From NCBI RefSeq assembly GCF_965363235.1, contig NC_134839.1, positions 112,772,517 through 112,836,516 on the forward strand: a stretch of DNA of 64,000 nucleotides, written 5' to 3'. Below, one piece after another: positions 1 to 9,517 of the stretch (positions are counted from its first letter, which is position 1; each line of letters opens with the position of its first letter). The translations under genes were made by a program, and so were the position numbers. This DNA comes from Mytilus galloprovincialis (taxonomy: Eukaryota > Mollusca > Bivalvia > Mytilida > Mytilidae). The notes under the pieces were generated by a model. That model had not been told where the DNA came from and searched no databases. It was given only the letters and a program-made list of their open reading frames with translations.

Positions 1-600
1 ATAACGTATCTCCATACTTCAGCAGGATCGCCCTAAAGCTCTCGCTTTCACTCTCAGCGAGGTTTTCTCTTCTATCACTATACATTTCCACCATATACTG
101 TTATACGTTGTGGATCCGTGTCCATTTCCTGAACATGATAAACAGTCCCTTCCTCCATCAATTCAAGGTTACTTACAATTTTCAAGAGCTGAAACAAACA
201 ATCCAGTATAGGTGGCACGGCAGTATTTGCATTCCAGAATTTAGGTTGCTCTTTTGTGTACCCTACCTAAGTCAATGTATCTGAACAGTGTGATTGGACA
301 AAAAATACAGTATCAACTGAACACACTTTCCCAAACTGAGGGATGAATCAGGTGTAGAAAAATATGAAATAATTTTAAAAACTGATGAAAATGAATTTTG
401 AGATTTTTTTTTAAATTGTGTATTCACTGCATGATAAAAGTACTAAAAACACTAGTGGCCTTAGATTTTGAAAATAGCAAAAAAAGTAAACGGTCATGAT
501 ACAAATTCATATTCATTTCTGAATAGTAAAATGAAAGTACTTCAGTTAACTGTGAATGTAGAATTTTTTACAGTGTTAGAAAGTGGTGAAAATTCTAAAA
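1..600. other. No gene recognised; short inverted arms
   Basis: I see no supportable gene here. A short stretch near 206-230 (containing GGTGGCACGGCAGTATTTGC) recurs in opposite orientation near 629-652, so this may be one end of a degenerate transposon. The small open frames are AT-rich and match no family I recognise. Confidence 0.3.
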
Positions 601-735
601 AGGCTATCATTATCCCTTATGGGCAGGGAAATACTACCGTGCCACCTATACCGCTGTTCGAAAGTCATAATTCGATTAAAACAAAACCAAATCCGGGTTA
701 CAAACTAAAACCGAGGGAAACACATCAATAACATG
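600..735. repeat. Interspersed repeat R4, partial copy
   Basis: It shares with 1215-1560 the run from a 'taccgctgttc' motif through 'gggttacaaactaaaaccgaggg' to 'aaacacat'. A reverse-oriented copy lies at 33490-33700. The short open frame across it is a chance frame in the repeat. Confidence 0.55.
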
Positions 736-991
736 CGAGTTCCTTTGTAAAATATAATGTCGGTATCACAAGGGTTCAGGATCCTCGAATTTATATGCGA
801 ACGTGATGCATTCACTAAAACTCTTCCAATGGCAAATATATGCTTCGAAATGAAATTACAATCAGGGCACAAAATTATAAATAATTCTGAATTATCTTCA
901 GCATAAATTTTTCTAATGAGCTTACAGCTTTAACAATTATTTCATGTCTCGCATGAATGTCTGTGGTTTCCATTAATATAATACGACTAGA

Positions 992-1154
992 TTACACATC
1001 GACACTCTCTTGCTCAAGCGGAGCTGTAAATATGTTAATATCCAGTGATCCCAAGTCGAAATTCCATTGACATCGATATTTTGAAATAAAATCTTCTCCT
1101 AATACATTAAGTTTCACACCTCCAACATAAATTGGAAATGCTATAGTAGCTCTG
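992..1154 (-). pseudogene. Retropepsin-like fragment of an LTR-type retroelement (fossil)
   Basis: The minus-strand translation resembles the C-terminal half of a retroelement aspartic protease: a VGGVKLNVLGEDF block, then a Y-x-C and a G-S-L-D-I motif, like the LLG-x-DFL region of gypsy-type proteases. It is a small, isolated and old fragment. The family is uncertain, and a chance resemblance is possible. Confidence 0.35.
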
Positions 1155-1214
1155 AAGTGTGCATTTTACCCTTTATGTACTTTCTGTACGTTAAATCGAC
1201 TTTAACAAAAGAAC

Positions 1215-1560
1215 TATGTCAAATAAAGGCAACAGTAGTATACCGCTGTTCAAAACTCATAAATCCATGGACAAAAAACAAGATCGGGGTAACAAACTAA
1301 AACTGAGGGAAACGCATTAAATATAGGAGAACAACGACACAACATTAAAATGTAACACACACAAAAACGGACTAAGCATAAGACAAAATCCTATGAGAAT
1401 AACAAATATCACATCAAAACCAAATACATGAATTAGGGATAGATAAGTACCGTGACACGTCTTATAGTAATGTGAATTCACACTCAAAAATAAGAGAAAA
1501 CAAACGACACAACGGAAACACAACGTTAAAATGTAACACACACAGAAACGAACTATAATA
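1215..1560. repeat. Interspersed repeat R4
   Basis: This is the longest R4 copy in the window. It contains 'aactgagggaaacgcattaa', then a segment around 'aacattaaaatgtaacacac' that occurs twice, near 1340 and 1530, so it has an internal direct repeat. The reverse complement of most of it is at 33490-33700. No coding potential was recognised. Confidence 0.65.
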
Positions 1561-1778
1561 TAACAATGGCCATATTCCTGACTTGGTACAGGACATTTTA
1601 AAATGCTTCGACACTATATCCGACTTGAATTTTTACTAGATAACATTTTTGTTCGCTTTGGAGATTCTGTATATTGTCAGGTTATCGGACATTTAGGTCT
1701 AATTTTATTGATGAATGATGTTAGAATATTTCATGTTTGTTTACAAAAGCAATATTTCCCCCTTTCAAATCAGAGCAT

Positions 1779-1926
1779 ATGGACCTTTTATGGCTTGCTC
1801 TTCGGTGTGAATCATGGCTTCGTGTTGAAGGCCGTATTCAACCTATATTTGTATTATACTTGTTAACTTTTTATACAATGTGACTTCGATAGAGAGTTGT
1901 CTCATTGGCATTCATACTAAATCTTA
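1779..1926 (+). repeat. Interspersed repeat R1, partial copy
   Basis: It contains the R1 hallmarks 'gttgaaggccgta' and 'gagagttgtctcattggca'. R1 is the commonest interspersed family in this window, with about ten partial copies on both strands. Confidence 0.65.
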
Positions 1927-1929
1927 ATT

Positions 1930-2582
1930 CTATAAGAACACATATTTTGTTGTTGCTTTCGTTAACTTTTATTAATACATTATTTTTTAAAAAGTGATAA
2001 CAAAAATGAATTTAAATACAAAATATGAGAAATTTTAACAAACTGTACTTAAAATGTATGACTTTGTGTAACATTATCGATATTAATAACAAATAATTGA
2101 AGAATTTAAATATTTACAGTCAATTACAATACAGAAATGGTGTTGCATATCTCGAACTCGTTTTCAATGTTATAATGTAGTTAACACCAAGTTCTCGCGA
2201 GAGCTAACACTGTGATGCATCTCCTTACTATATAAAGATCATTTTACACAGTTTTGTTGTGTCTTCGCTTGCAACTTCAGTTCAAAATTAATTGAATCCT
2301 TACGACTATATAAAAACCGCATAAATGTATTAAACAACAATTACAAACAGAAGAGGAGAATTTGCATATTAAAAACAGTGCGAGATTCTAGAAGAGATCA
2401 ACTTAAAAGAGTTGTTTATTATAGTACACTTAGAACATGGAACGTAGACAGATAAGCTAATCATTGTTAAGAAATAATAAAAAAAAATATTGTCGGGTTG
2501 TAAAGATTAAATTTTTAGGAAAATTATTGAGTATTGAGCAATGAAATTTGATCACAGATAGTACTCCTGATGTGTAGCTCAC
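1930..2582. other. AT-rich stretch downstream of the minus-strand gene
   Basis: This lies 3' of the minus-strand gene that ends at 2583. A minus-strand AATAAA at about 2414-2419 would serve as its polyadenylation signal, about 165 nt past the stop codon. Two TATA-like strings near 2228 and 2313 have no gene that I can attach to them. Confidence 0.4.
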
Positions 2583-5500
2583 TCAGTATTTCATACAATC
2601 AGCACTTGAGTACTGAGTACATTGGGAGTTACTGGTCGATTCTGCATAACCTGTGATGTTACTTAATCCAGAACCTACAATAGAAAGAATTATTAAATGC
2701 TAAAACCTGGTAACATCAGAACCACGAATTGCATTTCAATAGTTTCGTATTATTCTAAAACAAATGTTTATATGAGTAGTTATATTCTAAGTATCGCTTC
2801 TTAACAAAATACTTCTTTGAGGGATTGTCTTCAGTCTGTGTGATAAAATTTATATATTGATTGTAACGTTTTCCTTTTTGTTCAATGAAGAAGTTACTGC
2901 CCAGTTATTTAACAGCAAAAACGGTAGTGAAATCACCTCTAAATCGAGTAGTCACCAACTACTAGTATCAGATTTCATATCTTTTTGACAGTGTTTTCCA
3001 TTAGGCTAATTTTGATAAGATTAGTGTGTTTTATTAGCAGGCAGTATCATATATAAATATACAACTCATCTAGACTTGTGGCAATGTAGAGCTTGGCTTT
3101 TGGAATGAAGCGTTTACAGTGAACTCTGTATAGCTGATAACTAGTGTGTCAATTGGTCTCTGGTTGAAAGTTGTCTCTTTAACAATAATGCCACATCGTC
3201 TTATGTTAATAGCTTCCTTGTTTCTATGCATTGTCGCATCGCTGTGTGAAAATTTTGATAACTAATCTTGAAAACTATAAAGTATTTTAATTCATTTACA
3301 TAAATATAGGAAGATGTGGTTGAGTGCCAATGAGACAACTCTCTATCCAAGTCACAATTTATAAAAGTAAACCATTACATGTCTGATACAAGCTATTAAT
3401 TGACCATTTATGAGAAAATTGTACAATCTATGAATCTTTAATTATTTACCTGTGATTAAGTTGTGTAGATTACAATAGTTTGTTCCATAGTCCAAAACTG
3501 CATACCAAGTTTCTGACGTAGAGTAGCCCTGCAGTGGATAGAAAACATGTTAGGATAAGCAAGAACTATTTAACCAGTTATAGTGACAAAAAGTTATATA
3601 GAAGCTCCTCCATAATAAATAACTAGTTATCTGTTGGTATTGGTTCAAAATATTTATCGGTTTAGTGTTATTGCAAATCGTACATGTTGTTTTGAATATT
3701 TGTCATAGTACTGATGACATATTAAAGTAAACATTATATAGTACCTCAGTTTTACAATTCATCCCTGCATCACTAAAGGTAAAAGATCAAAGTAAACATT
3801 ACCTCAGTTTTACAATTCGTTTTTTGAAACCTGTCGTATTACTGATTACAAGTTAAAGTAATAAAACATCCCATAGTACCTCAGTTTTACAATTCATCCC
3901 TGCATCACTAAAGGTAAAATATAAAAGTAAACATTACATAGTACCTCTGTTTTACAATTCATCCCTGCGTCACTAAAGGTAAAGGTCAGGTCATCTTTAT
4001 AATGTTTGCTCGGAGTTTCATGAATGGCTTTTAAGGTATTGGTGGTTTCACTAACGAACTGTAAATAAAACAATAATTTCACACACAATTTACATTTACA
4101 AAAATAATAAGTAGTTAAGAATATAATATTGTCTTTAAAACCATTAAAACATATCAAAAGAGGCAAGCTTTAGTAACACTTTGAAATCTGACTGGAGATA
4201 AATAAAAAGCATCACGTTACCAGTCTTCAATTGACATAGTTTTATTCATTAAATGACTTTAGAAACCATGTAAAATAGTACTAGTAATGAATCGCCCATA
4301 CTGTTGTACTCTAACTTCAGGACCCGCTAATTATTAAATGGTCTCTCAATAAATAAGTTTAAATTTGAAGACTACATTATTGCAACAAGTCTACTAATCT
4401 TAAAAGAAAGAAAGGATATTATAGATACAAGTATGTATATTTGGACTGACATCTAGAAAATGGCAAATTAAAAAAATCGTTTGACAACTTAATATGATGA
4501 TAACTTTCCCATTATTTAATTCTTACTTTGTATAGACATTTTTCGCCTCCGTTCTTACAGTTGTCTGGCCCATTCCATAGTGCTATTTGGTTTTTCAGTT
4601 TTGTTTTTACATTACTACACGTCATGGAGGGAAACATCCTAAAAAAAACATAAGCAATGTGAGTGATAAAAACATAATAAAACAAGAATGTGTCCCAAGT
4701 ACACAGATGCCCCATTCGCACTATCATTTTCTATGTTCAGTGGACCGTGAAAATGGGGGAAATCTCTAATTTGGCATTAAATATCTCTAATTTGGCATTA
4801 AATTAGAAAGATCATATCATAGGGAACATGTGTACTCAGTTTCAAGTTGGTTGGACTTCAACTTCATCAAAAACTACCTCGACCAAAAACTTTAACCTGA
4901 AGCGGGACAGACGGACAACCGGACAGACGAGAACACATAATGCCTATGAATGGGCCATAACAAACTAGAGGCTGTAAAGAGCATGTATCGCTTACATTGA
5001 TCTATTGCATCTTCGACGATATGTCAAAAAAACCCAAACAATAACTCATAAATTTTAATCCCAATTAAATCTTATATTCTGAAGTCAAATCAAGTACTCT
5101 GGTAGATCAAGCATTTCAGCTTTTGTACAATCAGTTATGAAACGCGCGTCTGGCGCAAATACTAAGTTTCAATCCCGGTATCTTAAGTTTAATTACAACC
5201 AATTGGTCGATGCAATCGCTGGTGGAGTTTTAATTCCCCAGGGTATCAACAGCCCGGTAAGTTTTAATTCCCCAGGGTATCACCAGCCCGGTAAGTTTTA
5301 ATTCCCCCAGGGTATCACCAGCCCGGTAAGTTTTAATTCCCTTAGGGTATCACCAGCCCGGTAGGTTTTAATTCCCCAGGGTATCACCAGCCCGGTAAGT
5401 TTTAAATCCCCCAGGGTATCACCAGCCCGGTAAGTTTTAATCCCCCAGGGTATCACCAGCCATAGTCTGAGTAGTCAACTTCTATGTTGACATGTAAGTA

Positions 5501-6773
5501 TGTTCACACACTCTTCTTTTTTTAATTCAAATTGATTCGAATTGGTTAATTCGAATTAACTTATTCGCATTAATAGAAATACACTGTTGTGAATACGAAT
5601 TAAAAGTTAACGTCGTTTGGACAGTAAAGCGAATTTGACGCGCATTGTAATTCGAATTAGAATTGACGTTAGGACGTAAAACGTTTCGAATGCGAATTAA
5701 ACTAATTCGAATTAGTTAATGCGAATCGAATTTGAAGAACGTGTGAACTCAGCATAAGTAAATAGTTTATTAAAGTGTCACATATTGATTGACATAAATA
5801 AAGGCAACATTATATAAATATATACACATAAAACAATCAATATCCAGCCATAAAAACGACTTATGAGACACTAAAAAGCTTAAAATTGTCATTGATACGG
5901 TCGATTAATGAGTTTATTTATTAACTGTTTACAAAACTTTGAATTCTTTGAAATACTAAGTCTTTACTACCTTATGAATAGATTAGTATTACCTTAGCTG
6001 TATTTGGCAAAACTTTTAGGAAGTTTTGGGCCACAATCACAATGTTCTTCAACTTCGTATTTAATTTGGCATTTTAAACCTTCTTTTTTTTCCGAGCGTC
6101 ACTGATGAGTCTTCTGTAGATGAAACTCGTGTCTAGCGCAAAAACTAAATTTCAATCCTGTTTTCTACATGTTCTATGATGAGTTTCTTGGGAAATCTCA
6201 AATAATGAGTTTAAAAGTATAAGACAATGTCATCTGCGAAAACTAGGAGCATCCCCCAAAATAGTGCGGTAGACATTCATCAATCACGAATCACACTATA
6301 CATCGGAGTAGTCGGTAAAGATAGTCCCTAATTACTTTAAAATTGCACAGAGACCTGGTTCACAGATGATGTTTTAAACTTTCAATCGTCCTCCGAATAT
6401 TTATAAATTATTGATACGAAATATCCCCACAGCAACCTCTTTGAACGAAACGAATTCGAGTTATCTCTCTTTTTTTTCTTCTGAAATGGTTATTTAACTT
6501 TTTAAAAGAAATCAAACTGAAAGAGAAACAAGTTACAGGTTGTCACAATTAGTCAGTAAAAAATAGTAGATTTATATCTTACCAATTAACTCTGCATGAG
6601 GCATGCAATGGGTTTGAAGCAGCAAATCCAACAAAAAGTCCAAGACCGGCTAAAACTACGACTGTTAATACGACCATTGTTATTTTACAACACAAAGGTA
6701 TTTTCTTGCAACACGAACAACAGGATTTAGGCGAATTATCAGTTCCAAGCTTCCGGTATGGTTTACTGCTCAT
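2583..6773 (-). CDS. Eight-cysteine extracellular-domain protein, membrane-anchored paralogue (5 exons)
   Basis: Spliced minus-strand gene with exons 6773-6583, 4638-4527, 4058-3945, 3528-3450 and 2674-2583 (191, 112, 114, 79 and 92 nt), all GT-AG, giving 195 residues. The start is the only in-frame ATG. Residues 1-30 are cytoplasmic-type with a cysteine cluster (C18, C19, C21, C22, C28, C29) likely to be palmitoylated. Residues 31-52 form one hydrophobic membrane segment, and the rest is predicted outside the cell as a type II protein. The outer domain carries the same eight cysteines as the two secreted paralogues in this window and the shared blocks GEKCLY, DDLTFTF, GYSTSETWYA and TNYCNL. 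Exons 2-5 keep the paralogues' lengths and phases, while exon 1 is unrelated. I do not recognise a named family or function. It is likely an expressed gene. Confidence 0.82.
3308..3395 (-). repeat. Interspersed repeat R1, partial copy in intron 4
   Basis: Reverse-oriented R1 start with 'gccaatgagacaactctcta', lying between exons 4 and 5 of the minus-strand gene. Confidence 0.6.
3741..3944 (-). repeat. Tandem duplicates of the exon 3 end with its splice donor
   Basis: The last ~40 nt of exon 3, which encode DAGMNCKTE, are repeated in intron 3 together with the following GTAC donor, at about 3876-3919 and 3741-3784, with a shorter copy at 3801-3819. Each fuller copy keeps a usable-looking donor but has no acceptor of its own. 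The true exon end is at 3945, judged by phase and by the 114-nt length conserved in both paralogues. Confidence 0.7.
4664..4960 (-). repeat. Interspersed repeat R5
   Basis: A reverse-oriented copy of the ~290-bp repeat at 54085-54375, sharing 'acatgtgtactcagtttcaa' and the block around 'actatcattttctatgttca'. It sits immediately upstream of exon 2 of the minus-strand gene, within about 30 bp. Confidence 0.7.
5218..5462. repeat. Minisatellite, ~35-bp unit, 7 copies
   Basis: Head-to-tail units of about 34-36 bp each contain 'ccagggtatcaccagcccgg' followed by 'taagttttaatt'. Copies differ by one or two bases. It lies in intron 1 of the minus-strand gene. On the plus strand most units contain GGTAAGT, which looks like a splice donor but is antisense to the gene. 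Confidence 0.9.
5501..5754. mobile_element. MITE with long inverted ends and 6-bp flanking repeat
   Basis: A 254-bp non-coding element with imperfect inverted ends: left 'tgttcacaca', right '...gtgtgaactcagca', and inner arms rich in 'attcgaattagttaat'-like sequence. It is flanked on both sides by TAAGTA (5495-5500 and 5755-5760), which I read as the target duplication. The superfamily is uncertain. It lies in intron 1 of the minus-strand gene. Confidence 0.7.
5915..6170 (+). repeat. Interspersed repeat R2, diverged copy
   Basis: It contains the R2 order: a 'ttaccttagctgtatttggc' block, then 'gagcgtcactgatgagtctt', then a decayed form of the 'cgaaacgcgcgtctggcg' core. It is more diverged than the copies at 20010 and 21385. 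Confidence 0.65.
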
Positions 6774-6816
6774 GACAATGAATGTACACTTGATAGTACT
6801 CGGAAACAAACAATAG

Positions 6817-6824
6817 TTATATAA
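6817..6824 (-). promoter_or_regulatory. TATA box of the minus-strand gene
   Basis: TTATATAA lies 44-51 bp upstream of the ATG at 6773, implying a very short 5' UTR of roughly 15-20 nt. No other promoter element was recognised. Confidence 0.5.
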
Positions 6825-6839
6825 GGTATTTAATGTCAC

Positions 6840-7390
6840 ATGATTATGAGCGTGGTTTATTTTTGAAGTTTATAAATAGAATGAGGGACACTAAGGTTGT
6901 TAATTTATTTTTATTTGCTTTTGAAATAAAAAAGCACAAAATAAATTTTATACAAGACTGATTGAAATTTCTTTCTCAGAAATTAGTGATAACATTTTTT
7001 ATTAAAATAAACATTTCAAATCAAGTTAACAGTTAAACATATCCGGATATCGATATCACGGAAGTATAGTGTCTGGCTGAGATCGTGTTTTTTTCGAGTG
7101 AATCGGTCCATGCACTTTTTTCGAGTGTAGATCTTTTTTTTTCGAGTGATATAATACGCCGTTTGGACATTTTAGTTTAGTTTAGTTTTATTCATGATTG
7201 TTTATCTGGTTAATGAAAACTATATATACACAAATTTGAGCGCAAACTACGCATAATTAACTTAATTCCTTGAATATCACTTAGGAAAACTTTACTATAG
7301 AAGAAATGATTTCAGCTTCCCAATTGCTAACTTTCCATTTCTATGTAACAACATTCCAACAGCGCCAGCATACAGGGTATATATACGATA
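6840..7390. other. Upstream region of the minus-strand gene; no gene seen
   Basis: AT-rich with a thrice-repeated 'tttttcgagtg' motif at about 7090-7150. No open frame or known repeat was recognised. Confidence 0.3.
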
Positions 7391-7399
7391 TCCTCGGGC

Positions 7400-7507
7400 C
7401 AATCTAATTAAAATATTGATCTCTTATTACGTTATACTACATAGTATAACGTAATCAGAGATCAATATTTTAATTAGATTGATTACGTTGTACTACATAT
7501 TAGATTG
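7400..7507. mobile_element. Palindromic MITE with 9-bp target duplication (Mutator-like)
   Basis: A 108-bp element starting CAATCTAATTAAAA and ending TAGATTG. Its first ~80 bp form a nearly perfect hairpin around 'actacatagt'. TCCTCGGGC is present on both sides (7391-7399 and 7508-7516). Nine-base target duplications are typical of Mutator-type transposition. Its end matches the larger element at 34419. Confidence 0.8.
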
Positions 7508-7889
7508 TCCTCGGGCTTGTATTTCCTTTTATGATTTCCTTGATAGAGGATTGCTGATCACAAGGAAGCTATAGTATTAAAGCAATAGTTCCAAATGGTG
7601 AAGTTGAAATCATCCCTTCGTAAATTTTACAGACAACATCACTAGTTGGTTGATCGTTATGGAATAAGCGTTTCACAGATGATAAAGGATATGTTCCTTA
7701 TGTCGTAACTACAATCCACTTCCCTATTTACTACGAATGTGACATATCGAATTAGAATATTTACCGGGTTTGTAATAACATGAGCAACACGGCACACTTG
7801 AAGCAGGATCTGCTTATCTTTCCGGAGCACCTGAGATCACCCAAAGTTTTTGGCGAGGTTCGTGTTTCTAAGTCTTTAGTTTTCTATGT

Positions 7890-8541
7890 TGTGTCTTGTG
7901 TACTGATATTTGTTTGTTTGGTGGTGGTTTTTTTCGTTCCCTATTGTTAATTTTCCCTTTTTGGATGGTAATGTTCCTTTGACACCATCTTACGGTAATT
8001 ACATTTCACAGCTCGTTCGCTATGCTCCTGTCTGTTGTGACGTTTTTTATTTTAATGAATGTAATCTATGCATTACTGGAAAATTATTAAGCCAGGGATT
8101 TCGTTACCACAATTTACTTAAAGCCTTTACTAAATTCTTCCACAGACATAAATATTTGGTTTTGAAGTTTAGTTGTGCCTCTAGAAAGCTTATTTCAAAC
8201 GGGATAGCACATCCTCATATTTACGGAGATGTTGTTTTATACTGTGCCCGGGAATTTAGAAACGATCCTGGTAAACTAATTAGCTTGTTCTCTGCTGAAT
8301 GCTACACTTTCTTCATAGTGTTTGAGTGTAACGTAATACAAGCGGATTCCAATTGAGTAAACTTATTGATCCTTTAATAAAATTATTCTAAAGGGTTACC
8401 AATTCAACACTGTAATTAGATCCTTGAATAATGTTTTTATTGGTATTACTATTGATTTTGTTATCAGTGAATTAAAAGCAAACTAACTATTATTGTTATA
8501 TACATTATACACTTTCATGAATCTACAATCTGTCGATACCT
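7890..8541 (+). pseudogene. C-terminal remnant of a reverse-transcriptase retroelement protein
   Basis: The open stretch at 7910-8356 contains PSYGNYISQLVRYAPVCCD, FNECNLCITGKLL, QGFRYHNLLKAF and HPHIYGDVV. These resemble the conserved tail that follows the RT domain of a very abundant retroelement family in marine invertebrates (recognised from memory; LINE or Penelope-like, not settled). The remnant is cut at 8541 by the LTR element, and its continuation resumes at 14666. It is not a host gene. Confidence 0.55.
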
Positions 8542-9147
8542 TGTTATGATATTGTAATTATTATGTTTATTTATGTTGGCCTAATTTGTGTTGTATGGCC
8601 TGATAGTTGTTTACCAAATAATCTTATAATTGTGCAGTTTAGGAATCACTGGAACAATCACAGAATGATTGGAACTTTCTAGAATGATCCTTATAAAAGA
8701 TGCGTAATTTAAACTTCTACGTTATTCCAGAAACTTCCGTTGTAACTTTCCAGGATTTTCCACAATGTTCCATTATAGAGTGTTCTAGAATTTTCCATTG
8801 ACAACACTATATATACAGACACTAAAGTTAAACTCTCATAATTAAAACTTGGACATAGACATTGATAGACATTAGTATTCACAGCATTTGGATTGACACT
8901 TTTATTCTACAAACAACATCATACTGGATTGTGACATTAGTAGTGAACGTAATATTCAAATTGGATTCCGAAAGATTTCCGGATACAGATAAAGATAACT
9001 GATTGGACTCATATTTTGACAGTTAAGTTAACAGTAATATTTGTGTAATACCTTTTGTAAACTTTTGTATATTAAATATTGTTAAATTTTATTATTGATT
9101 TGTGTCTTTTGTTGGCTACAATTTAAAGGCGATTTCTGGCCGTAACA
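8542..9147 (+). repeat. 5' LTR of the Gmr1-like element
   Basis: 606 bp, starting TGTTATGATATTG and ending GGCCGTAACA. It matches the 3' LTR at 14056-14661 at every position I compared by eye. It contains a TATATATAC run at about 8811 that could be the LTR promoter. Confidence 0.95.
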
Positions 9148-9152
9148 GAAAT

Positions 9153-9170
9153 TGGGGGCTCGTCCGGGAG
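9153..9170 (+). other. Primer binding site, proline-tRNA type
   Basis: TGGGGGCTCGTCCGGGAG lies five bases after the 5' LTR. From memory it differs only at the last base from the proline-tRNA primer site of murine leukaemia virus, so a tRNA-Pro primer is inferred. Confidence 0.8.
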
Positions 9171-9517
9171 ACTGAAAATATTATTATTCAAAATTTATTA
9201 AATATTTTTATTATAACTAGCCAACAAGATTCTACAAAATGGCATTTGATGCCGGTAAATTTTTGAAAACGCCAGACCTGGAGAGTTTTGATAATTTAAA
9301 GAAAGACGAATTAGTGTTGCTTGCTAAACATCTGAAGTTAAATTTTAAAGTATCTATGAGAAAACAAATTATAAAAAATTTGGTTATAGACAAATTAGTT
9401 GACGCAGAAATTTAAGGTGAAGAGGCTCTTGAACTTAAGGTCGAAAATGTAGATGCCTTTAAATTAAAACAGCTTGAATTAGAACATGAATTTAAATTAA
9501 AACAAGCAGAACTGGAA

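Noticed and set aside
4512-4727. Separate minus-strand open frame as its own gene
   Set aside because: It is exon 2 of the minus-strand five-exon gene plus flanking intron; the splice sites and 112-nt length match both paralogues.
5218-5462. CRISPR-like array
   Set aside because: The repeats are contiguous, with no unique spacers, in a eukaryotic intron.
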